Positions 1 to 11,851 of a DNA stretch of 64,000 nucleotides are shown piece by piece; within the stretch, counting starts at the first letter, position 1; each line of letters opens with the position of its first letter. The stretch is from positions 3,236,501 to 3,300,500 of the forward strand of contig NC_133050.1 of the NCBI RefSeq assembly GCF_048771995.1, read 5' to 3'. Below the pieces are notes generated by a model that saw only the letters and a list, made by a program, of their open reading frames with translations, was not told where the DNA came from and ran no database searches. Source of the DNA: Taeniopygia guttata. Its lineage: Eukaryota; Chordata; Aves; Passeriformes; Estrildidae. A program made the position numbers and the translations under genes.

Positions 1-558
1 TGAGGGGCAAAGAGGGGGGACTTGACAGGTGGAGAGCTGACACTGAGAGTTAGGGGTGCAAAGGACAGGACACAGGGTACCGGGAAGGGTTAGGGTACAG
101 CAGCAGCCCTCACCCCAACCCTAAGCTCACCCTAAACAGCAGCCCTAGAACACCATTTTTCCCCAACAGCAGCTGCAGGCAGTGACCCTAATGCTGGGAC
201 AGCCCCAAAACCCTCCCAGCAGCTGCAGGCAGTGACCCTAATTAAAAGGAAGGGATGATATTTGCTGGCTAGAGGGCGACTGGTAGAGGCTGGGGACTGG
301 GCACTTTTTTAGGGTTTTTTTTTTAGTGTTTTTAAATGATATTTGAGGGGTTTTCTAACAGGAGCTTTTTAGAATCTTTCTAGGAACGTTTAGGATACTT
401 CTGGGCTTTTTCAGGGCTTTTGAAAGATTTTTTCAAGTTATTTTAAGGGCTTTCTTAGTACTAATTAGAATTTTTAGGGTTTTTTTTTTTGGGGTGTTCT
501 TGGGGCTTTTTAGGACTATTTAAAAAAATTTAGGGCTTTTTTAGGACTATTAGGGGTA
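1..558. repeat. T-rich degenerate tract, no gene
   Basis: The first 240 bases contain two near-identical 25-30 base phrases built around gcagctgcaggcagtgaccc. From about 300 to 558 the plus strand is dominated by runs of T punctuated by agggctttt, aggactatt and similar phrases, giving a degenerate short-period repeat. No coding sequence is supported. It abuts the LTR end at 559, so part of it may be the flank in which the retrovirus inserted. Confidence 0.5.
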
Positions 559-1093
559 TGTGGAGGACTGTAAAGACGTTTGAAAGTTCCAGGACAGTTT
601 GGGTGGATACAGACGAGAGATCTCTGCTGATTGCCCTTGGAGGATAAGGTTTATTCGGGATGGAGAGAGGCCTTGCCTCGAGCTGCCTGACACAGCACGT
701 GGCCAGGCCTGAGGTGATGGGGGAGCGGAGAGACAAAGGGAAGAGCAGGGACTCAAGGAGGGGGAATCCAGGAGGAGGGAGGAAGTTCCAAGAGGGGAGG
801 GGAAGATCCAAGAGGGCGTCTGGCCCTTTGGGGGCCCCTTATCAAGGGGGGCTCCAGGGTGGGCTGGAACAGGACCTGGGCCAATGGGGCCACAGACACC
901 TGATGGTTCAGGGGAGGGTTACAGGTGTGGGGTGAGCCATACATTCTGGGGGGTGAGATCCAACAGTCCATTTGGCTTTTGGACCCCGCTGTAGGTAAGG
1001 TTATTGTCCAGCCAGTGGGGGCATGATATTCATCCTGGCTGTACTATTGTGGTTCTTCTGCTAGACAATCATATTTATCTATCCTTCCCAACA
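559..1093 (-). mobile_element. Endogenous retrovirus LTR (antisense)
   Basis: The block begins TG and ends CA (tgtggagg ... cccaaca), the terminal dinucleotides of a retroviral LTR. Read on the minus strand it has a polyadenylation signal AATAAA (plus 650-655 region, inside ggtttattcggg) placed as in an R region. A purine-rich tract (complement of tctcccctgtttt at 1094-1106) lies immediately outside the LTR, as the polypurine tract does before a 3' LTR. The element is therefore in reverse orientation. I found no target-site duplication at the left edge because the 5' end of the provirus is missing. Confidence 0.6.
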
Positions 1094-1440
1094 TCTCCCC
1101 TGTTTTCACTGAACCATTTGAAATACTAAATATTGACTTAACAACTATTTTCTGCACACTTGGAGGTGTACAGGGTATTGCTACTAAAACTATACTTATT
1201 ACTACTGGAACAGTCAAGCTTCTTTTACAGAGTTCCTTTAGCTAAGGTGCAAGGCTCAAGAGCTTGCAGGCTTGGCTAGAGGAACCCAGGCATTTGTCTT
1301 TGATTGAATTACAGGTAAAATTTCACTGCAAAAACTGAAACAGAAGAACAAAAGCAACATGCACGCATATAAATGATAAAAGTCTATTTTTCTCTCAAGC
1401 TGTTTCTGGCAGGTCATTTTCTCCTGGTAATTCTGCACAG
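1094..1440 (-). pseudogene. ERV envelope remnants
   Basis: Between the integrase fragment and the LTR the minus strand shows a short hydrophobic leader-like segment (about 1330-1400), followed by sequence resembling the start of an avian retroviral envelope. After a large internal loss it shows what looks like the end of the transmembrane anchor and cytoplasmic tail next to the polypurine tract. Stops interrupt it. This is an old inactive copy. The gag, protease and reverse transcriptase genes are not seen upstream. Confidence 0.45.
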
Positions 1441-1441
1441 T

Positions 1442-1790
1442 TCAGGTTTGGGTGCTGGCTTCTTGGCTCGTACTTGCAGAAGCACTGTCTGGTGTGGGGG
1501 TGTCAGCAGATTTCGGTGTGTGGTAGGGCTTCACATTCTTTGCTGGGACCCCTCTGAGTTCTCCACCTGTAGAGACACAAGCAAAACCTTTCCCCCATGT
1601 TAGAAGCCTGTGTGGACCTTGTATTTGTCCTGAATGTAAGGTTTTGATTAAAACTGGGGGGTGCCCTTTAATTTTTACTTTTTTGTTGTTCAGGAAATGT
1701 CTATAAATGGGGGGGCGAGGCTTTGTGCACCTCATTTCACATGTCCAGTTTCAAGGGCCATTAAAAGAGGCTCATGTTCACCATTTTACC
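1442..1790 (-). pseudogene. ERV integrase C-terminal fragment
   Basis: A minus-strand frame of 97 codons contains a segment typical of the C-terminal DNA-binding domain of retroviral integrase, with the motif GPHRLLTWGKGFACVS (about 1580-1630) and a following VPAKNVKPYH. In the family this domain follows the catalytic core and overlaps the start of env, as it does here. The catalytic core is absent: the homology fades at about 1790, so the provirus is 5'-truncated. Confidence 0.7.
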
Positions 1791-2465
1791 CAGATGAGCT
1801 GTAGTTATTTCCAGGAGAAAACCAAAAATTGACTGTCCTGTGGTGTGGTAGAAATCCCACCACAATAGTGACTGTGCACAATGACAGCCAGTGCTTTTTG
1901 GAGCTCTAACAGCTGAGAGTGTGGCAGAGCAGTTTTAATATTATTTTTAGACTCATGAAAACATTTTTCCCAAAACAATCTTTCACTCCTTTCTTCAGTC
2001 ATAAACTACGGAACAGAAAAAATGGAGAGGAGCAGAGGTTTGTTTAAGTTGGCTTTTTTTTTTAAGTCTTAAAATAGTGCCAGCTTGATGCATAACACTT
2101 GAGAAAATGGATTAGTAGCAGCTATTTCTTCCCACCAGAGAGGTGGGATTTAAATCTTCCAACAACAGAAGCACTGGATGTGCAAGAGCTCAGTTTTCCA
2201 CCCCTCACACAAGTCTCTTCTTTAAGATGTACTATTTTAAGCAGCCTCAGCCAGATATATTAAAATACTGCTCCAAACAACAACAGAATGAAAATGTTCC
2301 ACCAAATGGGGAAAAATAAGAAAAGTCTGTCTGAAGTTCTCATGTTGATTTTGCAAAGTCAGATGCAAACAAGGTTTGCCATCTTTCTTTCCTAGAAAAA
2401 TGTAGATATTTGATAGAAATTGATCTCTGAGGCTGCTAAGTTGGGGCGAGGAGCAAAACCGGCTC

Positions 2466-2556
2466 CAGAGAATCTGTGGTTGTGTCACCCTTGGAAGTGT
2501 TCGAGGCCAGGTTGGATGGGGCTTGGAGCAACCTGGTCTAGGGGAAGGTGTCCTGA
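2466..2556 (+). mobile_element. CR1 LINE 3' fragment
   Basis: The phrase aggccaggttggatggggc followed by ttggagcaacctggtcta and gaaggtgtcc is the diagnostic 3' region of avian CR1 elements. It is short and decayed, with both ends lost. Confidence 0.85.
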
Positions 2557-5500
2557 GTATGGTGAGTGCAGGAAAAGAAACTTTTGGTTTTCCTGAGATG
2601 CTGCCTTTGCAAGGGGAGGTCACAAATACCTCACGTAGTTTGAAATGCCCTGAGCAGAACCCAGCTGTGCTTCCTCACAGGTGATGAGGGATTTTCACTT
2701 GTATTTTAAGGGGGATTTTCACAGGGCAGTGCCAGAGCAGCTGAATGTGTTTGACAGGCAAAGAGGGCCAGTGTGGCAGCAGCTTAATTCAATGGAGCTT
2801 TTCCTTCTGTGATCCTCTCTAACCTGGGGCACTCTGGGGCTCTTGAACCTGGCAGCTGGGCAAGTTAATCACTGTAGCAAGTGATAAATTAACCGGCTCC
2901 ACTCTCCTTAGCATGGGTGTGATGAGCATTTAGTAAACCAGTGAGCACTTGCCAAGATGGGAGCTTGTTCTTTGCCAAGGAGGAGGGAGAAAATATTTCT
3001 TGGAGTAAATAAAGCAACCCTGCTTCCCCAGGAGGAGGAAAAGCAGCAATTAAAGATGTGAGTGCTGCAGGGAATAATTTGCACAAGGATATATCTTGTC
3101 TGCTATGTTCCAGGAATGTTCCAAATAAACCATGCCTCTCCTGACCTTTATTTTTCTGAATTTCTACCATGTGATATAAGAGACGCTTAATAAAAAAACC
3201 CAAAACACTCTGTGGTGAGGCATTTCTTCCTTTCTTCAGGCTGCCTCTTTCTTTTGTTCCCTCCAGAGCTCTCCCTACATTTCTGCTGTTGTTTGGAGCA
3301 TGTGCTTACCTCTTTCCTGATCCCCTGGGCTTGCTTTGGCTCTGGGTGTCACGGACACTCTCAATTGTGGTTTTTTTTTTTTTTTCCTCCATCTACCTCT
3401 TTTTCTTCAAGTGCTTTTCCTTCATTAACCTGTTGGAGCGATGGATTTTTCTCACCTTTTATTACTTAGTGCTTTTTCTTCATTCTCTAAAATGAACTTT
3501 TCACTTGCCCTGTGGCTGTTAGATGCCAGAAATGGGAGCATTAATTCTTTCTCTACTGCTTGTCTGAGCTTTCACAGGGAGCTGAGAGCTCGTTGGGGTT
3601 AAACTTGACTCACTTCAGTGCCTTCCTGGATCCTGCCTGTGTACTTGGACACTTTAAGGGAATAAAGTCTCAGTGTGGAGATTACAGTTGTGAAATGATG
3701 GCTTTTTTGGAGAAGACAAGGATGCTGTTGTCAATCTTTTCAAAGTTCAAATCCTTTCTATTTTATCTTGGCCTTTATCTTTTTTGAGGATAAACTGAGC
3801 ACCTTGTTTTGGGGAGAAACAGGCTCAGATCAGCACAAAGGTGGCTGTGACAGGTACCCAGGTTTGGAGGGAAGGGTGCAGCTCCTTGGGGTGTATTTGT
3901 GTGGGGCTGTAAGGTTTGTGTTGGGTTCCTGGAGCATTGGGAACACCCCACTGGGAGATGCACATCAGGAAATGGATGTATAAAGGGCCTGAAGTGGGAC
4001 CAGCTTTGGTGAAGGGTTCCATAGGAAAAAGTATTTTTACTGGGATTTTGGACATTTGAAGCTCCTTCTCATAGCCTTTGCCTGATGAGCATTCCCCCTT
4101 TGCAAAAGCGTGGGGAATCCTGAGCTCACATAATGAAAATCCTTAATAATGATATTTTCCCCTATTATGCTATTTTTTCCCTATCCCAGCAGGAGTCAGA
4201 GTAAAAGAATATGTGTGAGTTGCCTGCCTTTGACTTTGTGACAGGAAAAATGCTATGGGGAAAGTGGTCAGAGGAGCATCACTGCTCTGCCCTTAATTTC
4301 CCTGCACAAGTGAGGATGATTTAAGAACCAAGGCACAGCCAAGACCTTTCCTCCTCCTGTGCTCATCAAGCAATCACTGCCTCATCACAGCTCAGCTTCA
4401 AACACCTCGTTTGCATCTGGCTGACCTTGGCTCCCCTCCATGGATGGGAAGATGAAGAGGTGGAAGTGTAAAAGATTGGGATTTTATGGGTGAATTGTGA
4501 AATAGTGGCTGGTGCAGGCTGGAAACATCTTCTGCTGTGCCATGGAGGATGAGAGTAAATGGGTTAAAGAGGAGATAAAAAGGGCAAGGCACCTGGTCAG
4601 TTACTGTTGAAGGAAATGTGGGAAAAAACTACATGTAAGAAATATGTCAGAGATGGTCATTAACTGCACTGCAGGGTCAGAACTCTCTTACTAATTGGCC
4701 GTGTAGTGAATATTGGAAATTATTTAAAAAGCTCTTACCTGACTGAGGGCTTTTAGTGGATATTTGGGGGAAGCAAAGGAACACTCTTTCTGGCAGAACT
4801 TTTCTTCTAATTTAAGCATGATCCTCTTTCTGAGATAACAACTGCTTTGAATAAACTGAAATATCTTCTCCATTAGTTCTGGCAGGAGCTGGACAAAGTT
4901 CTCATTCGGGTAAACTTTAATCCAACATATGTCTGTAGAATAATAAATTTAATGGGAACCATCAAACCTATTGTATGAATAAGGATGGTGCTTAGGGCAA
5001 GAAGAAAGAGTAATTAGGAGTAGACAAATAATGATAGTGGGGAAATTATAATTTATCCTGGTTTAGGGGGAATATTTAACTAAGCTAAGATAAAGATCTA
5101 CCTTCATTGCAGGCTAAGCTTTGTAACAGAATTCTGCTGAGCAAATGTAGTAGTCCTGGGCTCCAGAGAGACCTTTAGATTCAAGTTTACCTCTGGTTTG
5201 AGAAAGCTCAGGGCTTGAGCAGCATTTTATGGCTTTGGTCTTGACCCCTGGGCTATAAATGCTCCTGTAAAAGTAATGCCAAAGTTACAGCTTCTGCTAA
5301 TTTCTATGAGTTCCAATGGAGAAAGGTCCACCTGGACTTTGGGGAGAGTTTCTCAGAGCAGAACATTTCAAGCACTATTAAACTGCATTCAAACTTCCTT
5401 TTATTGGGGCATAAATGTTACACCCCGGTCTATCAGTCTGACAGTTCTTTGAGAACAGACAAGCTTTACAAACTACTTTAAAAATAATTTCACTGACAGG

Positions 5501-5753
5501 TTTGCAGCTCTGAGAATGCTAATAAACTGAAATGGCATTTCACCCTGCAGTAGCCACTAAGTAATTATGATTGTCTGTAGGCAGACTAATGAAACCAGCT
5601 GTTAACAACCTAATGAGAATTTAAACCAGCTCTGCTCCACAGACACATCCCTTTTCTGTCCCTAATTATCCTGCACCCAGTGCTACCCAGAGAAGTTTAG
5701 AGTTGCTTGATGTTAGGGTAAAAACTTCCTTATTTTGGAGAAGTGGTGCTGCT

Positions 5754-5802
5754 CTTCTCTGAGGTGGAGTTTCATGTGGGCTGAAACTCCACCTCAGAGA
5801 AG
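5754..5802. repeat. Perfect 21-bp inverted repeat
   Basis: Arms at 5754-5774 and 5782-5802 are exact reverse complements, separated by a 7-base loop (tgtgggc). The transcript of either strand would form a 21-bp perfect stem. There is no evidence of a microRNA beyond the fold. Perfect arms with such a small spacer are typical of a recent template-switch event. Confidence 0.85.
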
Positions 5803-6047
5803 TCCAAAAAGTCCAGTTCTTGCAGGGGCTGGGGAGCAGGGAGAGCTCTGATGGCACAGCATGGGAAAACTGGCATGGAGGGATTCTGGTTTAGTGTGTC
5901 CCCCAGTGGCAGACAGCACTAGTTATTGATAAGTCTTTAGTTCAAAGATAAGATCTTGTTGTTTTGGCTCTAATCTTTGGCTGCTTTCAATACAGTTTCC
6001 CCTGGCAGTTAAGATACTGATTTCTCTTGCTATCAATCCTCTGTCCT

Positions 6048-6102
6048 TCCAGATGACCTTTAAAGGTCCCTTTCAAGCCAAACTATTCTGTAATTCTTTG
6101 GA
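6048..6102 (+). mobile_element. CR1-like 3' end fragment
   Basis: The text ccttccagatgacctttaaa and tccctttcaagccaaac followed by attctgtaattctttgg matches the last bases of a CR1 element (fix-up of ggtccctttccaacccaaac...attctatgattct). Only the terminal part is present. Confidence 0.6.
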
Positions 6103-6760
6103 TACATGATGAATAGCAACATGTATTTTACTCTCATTATGCATGATATTACATCCTGTCTGGCCTTTTGGGGTTCTTTCTTCTCCAGGTCCTCGTGACT
6201 ACTCTTACTTTTATATGCTCTTAATTTTTTCTGTTGCTCGTCAGTGAGCATTTTCAGTTCTGGCATCCATGTCTTGAGCAAGTTTTCTGTGACTCGCTGC
6301 ACCAGACACCAGGTCAGTCCAAAGAAGAGCATTAGGAAGTATCCAGCTGTATTTCCTCTTCCTTCTCTGTACATGCTGCTGTTTTGAGCACTCTGGCTTT
6401 CTGAGCTGCCTTACATGTCTTGATCCTTTTCTGGATAACTAGAGGGATATCAGGATCAAATATTGTCTCAGCTCTGAGGTCTGGCTTTTGAAGAGCCCCA
6501 GTCATCCTGTCCTGCTCATCTCATCCCGGCCTTGATGGAAATATTCTGTCTTCATGGGATTGTTGTTCTACTCTGTGCATCCTGGAACTGCTTTTCAATG
6601 AAAGTTTATGAGTCTTTGAAAGGTTTCCTGGTGTGGGAATGCCAATCCTCAATCCTAATACTTGATGGGGGTTGCAGTTGCCTGAGTTGTGAAACCTCCT
6701 GAAAAACATTGTTTGTTCTTTTTTCCTTAACTTTTCCTTGACTGTTTTCATCAACAGATC
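6060..6760 (-). pseudogene. Decayed coding-like stretch, family not recognised
   Basis: Three successive minus-strand frames read as protein-like sequence: about 6754-6521 (lysine-rich, containing GLRIGIPTPGNLSKT), about 6500-6345 (containing AETIFDPDIPLVIQKRIK), and about 6350-6150 (a hydrophobic FLMLFFGLTWCLV followed by a charged LTDEQQKKLRAYKSKSS). They are separated by stops and frame changes. This could be an old processed pseudogene read in order from 6760 down, or chance. I could not name a parent protein, and I see no clear splice sites. A CR1 tail overlaps its low-coordinate end. Confidence 0.3.
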
Positions 6761-9700
6761 AGGGAGTTTGGGGATGTCTTTTCAAAGGGAATTTTAATGA
6801 ATCTCCTGTCTGGCATTTCAAAGGGGAACAGTGGCTTGTTTTTGTTAACGAGCACCTGCTTACAATCCAATTAGCCAACTGCCTTTAATTAACCATAATA
6901 TATTCCAGGAGAGCAGAATAACAAGGGAAGAAAAATCAAGTGCTGACAACTCTGTGACTGAACCTGGACTTCCCCTTTCCCAGGTGCAGGATTCTGGGCA
7001 GCCGTGTAACCAATTGCTCTCCACCTTGAGCTCTGCCATGCAGTGCCTTGGGTTTCCTGGGAGGGAAAAACATCCAATCCCTCAGCTCCAGGTTCACACT
7101 TGTACAGTCACCTGCAAATCCAGCGGCCAATGGGTATTTCTGCCTGTGATTCGTGTGCCTGGGATTTGCACACAGGAGCTTTGATTTTGAAAGTTTGGGC
7201 AGCCTGGCTGCTCAGGGAGGGATCCCTCTGGCTGGAAGGTCTCTGAACTCTCTCCTCCGTGTGAGGGGCTTGAATCTTGTTCTTTCCTTACCTCCTTATC
7301 TGCAGGTTTCTTGGTGGAGGCTTTTGCATGAAGACAGGAGAGTATGGCAGGAATGCTGGAATTAAACAGTTATGTCCAGGGTCTGGTTTTGGGTAGTTGA
7401 TTCATCCCTTAGCTGCTGGGCCTTAAAATTCTTTAAACTCCATGGCATCTCCTCTTATCAATATGGGACTGAGACAACACTGAGCTTCTGGGCTTTTCCT
7501 GGGCTAGCAGAACAAACTATTGCACTTCTAACCTGTGCACATCAGCACTAACCCGAGGCTTCACCCCACTCATTACAAACATGAGGGGGTAGTTGCTTAT
7601 ACCTTTCAAAGAATTGGATGCCTCATAGAATTCTGGTTGTGAGCTTTCCTCAAAAGCATGGTGAGATGAGGTGTGCAGGACTCATTTCTTCAGAAGGGCA
7701 GGAGAAACCACTGAAGGCCTCCTTAGCCAGCAGTCTGACACAGATTTGCTTCTGAAGCTTTGTAATTTGTCCTTTTTATGTTCTATGTGTGATGTAATGA
7801 AAGCTTCTTTCTCTACTGTAATTGAGCTCTTAATCTCATCTGAAAAGCAGAGCACAATCCCTTCAGAGATGTTGTTTGAGTAACAGCCTGTTTGTGTTTC
7901 CTCTGCCGTGGTGTTACTCATGGAGCTGCTCACTCCTTATTTAAGGGCAGAAAATAAACAGATTTCTCTGAGTCAAAAATACATCAGTGATGCTACACAG
8001 AGTAGGTTTGAACAGAAAACTCCTCCACTGCTCGACTGAGCAAGCAAGATCTTCCCTGGCTCTGCAAAGAATATGAAGGAGTGAGTTTTCCTCAGTGAGC
8101 TCCTGAGGCCTCATGCAGGTGATGCTCAGCAAATGGCGCATGGGCATGGCAGCTGTCAGCAAAACAAGTGGCTCTGGGCAGGTAAAAGTTGGCAGGAGAT
8201 AAGAGTGGAAAGTCAAAGTAACCGGTTGCTGAAAATCTTGTAAGAGGAATAATGACATTGGTGAAATTCCCTCCATCTGAAAGCTTCAAAAAGCATTTTT
8301 ACAAAAATCCACAAAAATGTCCTGATTTTGATCAGTCTGATCTTCCTAAATAGCATTTTACAATCAGAATTAGGAGTTGACAGATACTATGAAGGCTCAG
8401 CAGAAGATTTTTCATTGTGACCTTAGTACATATTTTTACTGTGCTGTGGTTTGGAAGGAGGCCCCAAGCTCCAGCTGCAGCCTTGGGAGAACCTGTTGAC
8501 CTAAACACTCCCCAGAGCTGCTGTGGGACTGACCCAGAACCAGAATCTGTAGGGAACTGTGTAAAACACTTCCCACTAGAAAGCACTTGAAGCTTGATGG
8601 TGATGCACAGTTCCCAGCTCAGACCACAGGCAGTGCCAGTAGTGACCAGTTTGTGCCCGCTCTGCACAGAACTGACGGCTGTGAGTGGGAGAGCTGTGGG
8701 ATGAAGAGGCTGATGACTTTTGGGGCACACAGAACCTTCCATCTCTACTGCTTTATCCACACTAGAGAGTGGAATTTCCTAGAGAAATACCTGGAGAGTG
8801 GGAAGGATGAAGAGCAAAACTTATCTTGTAGGAGTCCTTCCTGTCAATCAGCAGGGATTCCAGGCTGAGATCAGCCCAGCCCTGTCATTTGCCAGGGGAG
8901 TGAGGACCAGACTCTGCACCACACTTCCAGAGCTGGGGGCAAGTGGGTTGAATCACATCCAGAGACAGGATGGCTTGTGTTTTTTCTTGCCATGCACAGC
9001 AGATATCCTAATTTAAAGCTGTGCTGTCTTCTCGGATTCTGTTTCTTCCTCTGAGAAGACCCATTCATTTTGACCCTGTTCCTTCCACCCATCCCACTAT
9101 AGATTTCCAGTGCTGGAGTAATTGGCAATGCTGGATCAGCCTTCGATGTGATGAGCAGTGGATTTTTGTAGTCAACATGCCAAATAAAAGTGCCACAAAT
9201 AAAAGATCAATGACTTCTTTCCTGGAGAAGAAATTAAGGTAAAATCTTTTCATGTTATAGACTGAGTGTACAAAGCTAAAGAGGTAGAAGATGGAAATGA
9301 GACTGTCTCCTGAGAGGAGTAAATTTGTCAATTTAGCAAATTAGAGAGAATATGCGTTCACCTTTGAAGTAGTCAGGTACCAAAATGATGCCACTTTGAG
9401 TAGGCAGGGCTGGGATGGGAATTGCTCCTGTGGGCTTTGACAGATCTATTCACACAAGGGCCCATTTGCTGGTGCCAGCCCTGGAAGCAGGGCCTGGAGA
9501 GACAGCTGGTCAAGGACAATTTCTCTGACTGATTTTACAGCATGTTTGACAGAGCTTTCCATTCTCTTTGCACCCTGTGGATGGTGTCCTGGATGAGCCT
9601 GCCCTGCCACACGCTGCCTGTGTGGTGGCACTGAGGTGGCTTTCATGAGGCACCCGGGCCTGCAAGGGCCCTGTGCCCTCAGCCAAAGCTGTGGCAGGTC

Positions 9701-10490
9701 AGAGGGAATTTAATGAGTTATTCAGCAGCATCAAAGGCCCTGTGAGAAGTAATTAGTGCTGTGAGATGAAATCAGCTTTTAATGCTTTTTGGCAGAGGAT
9801 CAGGTGCTGCTGCAGAAACTCCCACCCAGAGCGTGGCAGCCCAAGGCCTCAGGGAGACAGATGAGGCCTGACCCAGCTTTTTGTCCAAAATCAGCCCAAA
9901 ACACATTCCCTTCTTATGCAAGTAACTTCTTTTTGGTGCCTTCTGCCAGAAACAGGGCAAAAATTGGGAGAGGGGGAACACCAGCCCTGAAATGCTGAGG
10001 AAAAAGAGTTCTGTTCCTCAGGGCTGCTGTGGAGGGGGTCAGAGGCAGCGTGTGCCAACGGGTGAGTCCCTTCTGCATCTGCTAACGTGCTCCTGATTTT
10101 ATTTAATTAATTAGCAGCAGGGGGAGAATGTGTAATCAGAGTGTGCTGCTGGAGTAACAGGAAATAAGACGTTCTGTGGTGCTGGAGCTGCTCTCAGGTG
10201 CTCCTGGCTCTGCTCGCCAAGGTAAGGGGGCAGTGACTCAGAGGAGGAGCAGGAGCAGCTGCTGGCACCCTGCCTGCTCAACACTCGGATTTGCTGCTCC
10301 CCAGCAGGGACCTCAGGTCCCTGCCGCAGCTTTCCATCCAGGAGTGGTGTGCAAAGGGCTGGTGAGCCCCTGGGATGTGATAAGATTAATTTTCCACATC
10401 AGCCCTTTCTTGCTGTGTTATTTCCTTCCCTAGCGAGAGGATGTGCTGGGATCACTTTCAGGGGGGCTATTAATAAGTAAAACACTGCAG
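6761..10490. other. Intergenic, no gene recognised
   Basis: Mixed AT-rich unique sequence with no recognisable exon, RNA gene or repeat family. Open frames of 60-142 codons occur on both strands but overlap each other and show no family signature. Confidence 0.45.
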
Positions 10491-10998
10491 TGCAGACATT
10501 GCACTGCACCTTCCCCTGCTGGTGCCCAGCCTGGATCAGGGCAGGTTGGATGCCACATGGGATCCATCCTTTGCCATGCCATGCGATCCTCCATGCAGTA
10601 GGGATAACAAGGCCAGCACTGGGGAACTCCAGGTGCTGCAGCAGTGATATTTTTGGGAGAAACACGGAGCTGTGCATGGCCAGCTTGAAGTCTGCAGTGG
10701 TGCTCACACCAGGCCTGCCATGCTGAGCCCAGGGCCACAAGCAGTGCTCACCCTCGCTGGGACATTGAGTCCCAACATGGGATCCCACGGGACCGGGCAC
10801 GCTGGGATTTGCCCCTGCAGCTCCCAAGTGTGTCCAGAGAGACTGCAAGGAGACAGTTACCTCTGTCAGTGGGACCCCTCTGTGCAGGTACCCCCACTCC
10901 TGGGGTGGCTGTGCCAGCTCCCCCATGAACCTCCTGCCCTGGGAACCTGGAGCAAGCGGAAAACACAACTTTGCCAATACTGCCTGTGCCTGAAGCAA
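10399..10998 (-). other. Long minus-strand open frame in copy 1, unproven
   Basis: A 199-codon frame is open across the 3' portion of the duplicated unit, and a corresponding 217-codon frame is open in copy 2. It lies downstream of the AATAAA signals of the acidic mini-gene on the same strand, so if used it would be a separate gene. The composition (Gly, Pro, His, Trp) shows no domain, and openness in both copies is expected from their high identity. I keep it only as a hypothetical. Confidence 0.15.
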
Positions 10999-11107
10999 AT
11001 GGAAAGAGAACTGGGGTGTGAAAAATCAGGGTTGTTTATTTACAGAAGAACAGCAATGAAAACACAGAACACATTGACTTTTGAAGGAATATTTCTAATA
11101 ACAACAA

Positions 11108-11113
11108 TTTATT
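11108..11113 (-). terminator. Polyadenylation signal, copy 1 mini-gene
   Basis: The minus strand reads AATAAA here (plus tttatt), about 155 bases past the start of the last exon candidate. A second AATAAA lies at 11035-11040. Both are conserved in copy 2 (15929-15934 and the corresponding downstream site). Confidence 0.5.
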
Positions 11114-11515
11114 GAACGTATATACCTAAGAACATATCTAACAACAATATTTGAAACGTATTTACAGAAGACAAAACGAAGCCCTAAAACCTATATCCTA
11201 AAAGCAGCAACAAACTCTAAAACTATGTACAAAAGGGTGCCGTCTCTGTCCCGGATCTCCATCAGTCCTGGAAGAAAAGCAGGTGCCATGGTCACTCCAG
11301 TCAGGCACAGAGGGCTCTTCCGTGTGTCCCCAGGCTGGCACAGTGGGACTCTGCTGCCAGAGCTGAGGCTGGCTGGGTCTGGGGCTGGACCCCAGGCACT
11401 GGGATGGGGCTTGTGTGGCCGGAGCAGGGACCACCCAGCCCAGCCCCAGCCTGGCTGCAGGGAACCCACTCGTCCTGTGGGGACCACGTACCTGTCCTGC
11501 TGCTGGCATCGGTCT

Positions 11516-11851
11516 TCATCCCAGGACCATGGCCTCCTCTTCATCTTTTCCATCAATGTCCATGTCCTCAGTGTACTCTTCCATTTCCACATCCATCTCC
11601 TCTTCCACATCCACCTCCATCTCTTCCTCTTCAGTCTGTTCTCCATCCACTTCCATCTCCTCCTCCATATCAATCTGTGTGTCCACCTCCATCTCTTCCA
11701 CTCCGTCTGCGACAGCCTGCAGAGGTAGCAAAACCTCAGAGTGGGGTCCCTGTCCCACCCCATCCCCCCAGAACTCCAGCCCACCCGGGCAGCTGGGGGG
11801 ATCCACCTCCATGGAATGGCACCGTACCTTTCTCAGTACAAATGTGAACAT
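11516..11851 (-). CDS. Candidate small acidic protein, copy 1 (two coding exons)
   Basis: On the minus strand a 25-nt exon (11852-11828) is preceded by an acceptor-like tccctgcag and carries an ATG (11851-11849) encoding MFTFVLRK, followed by a GTACGG donor. It joins in phase 0 to exon 11716-11492, which has a ctctgcag acceptor and a strong GTACGT donor. The reading continues with EEMEVD-type repeats and ends at TGA 11518-11516. The product is 74 residues, mostly Glu, Asp, Met and Val, with repeated EEMEVD/EEMDVE units. A third exon starts at 11267 (ttcttccag acceptor) and would be 3' UTR; the stop lies only about 25 nt before that junction. No signal peptide or known domain is seen. Repetitive acidic tails like this occur in nuclear and chromatin proteins, but function is unknown. 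Further 5' exons cannot be excluded. Confidence 0.4.
   Translation of the reverse strand: MFTFVLRKVRCHSMEVDPPSCPGGLEFWGDGVGQGPHSEVLLPLQAVADGVEEMEVDTQIDMEEEMEVDGEQTEEEEMEVDVEEEMDVEMEEYTEDMDIDGKDEEEAMVLG

Larger units (their letters stand above)
1800..6040. other. Intergenic, AT-rich, no gene recognised
   Basis: I see no convincing exon here on either strand. Contents are a CR1 fragment (2466-2556), a T run at 3367-3386, and a perfect hairpin (5754-5802). The longer open frames are isolated, lack splice context and have no recognisable motif. Confidence 0.5.

Noticed and set aside
11191-11784. A 197-codon minus-strand frame rich in Trp, Arg and Lys overlapping the acidic exon.
   Set aside because: It is the shifted frame of the EEMEVD repeats; its composition (WKRRWMWK type) is implausible, and the acidic frame has the start, stop and splice logic.
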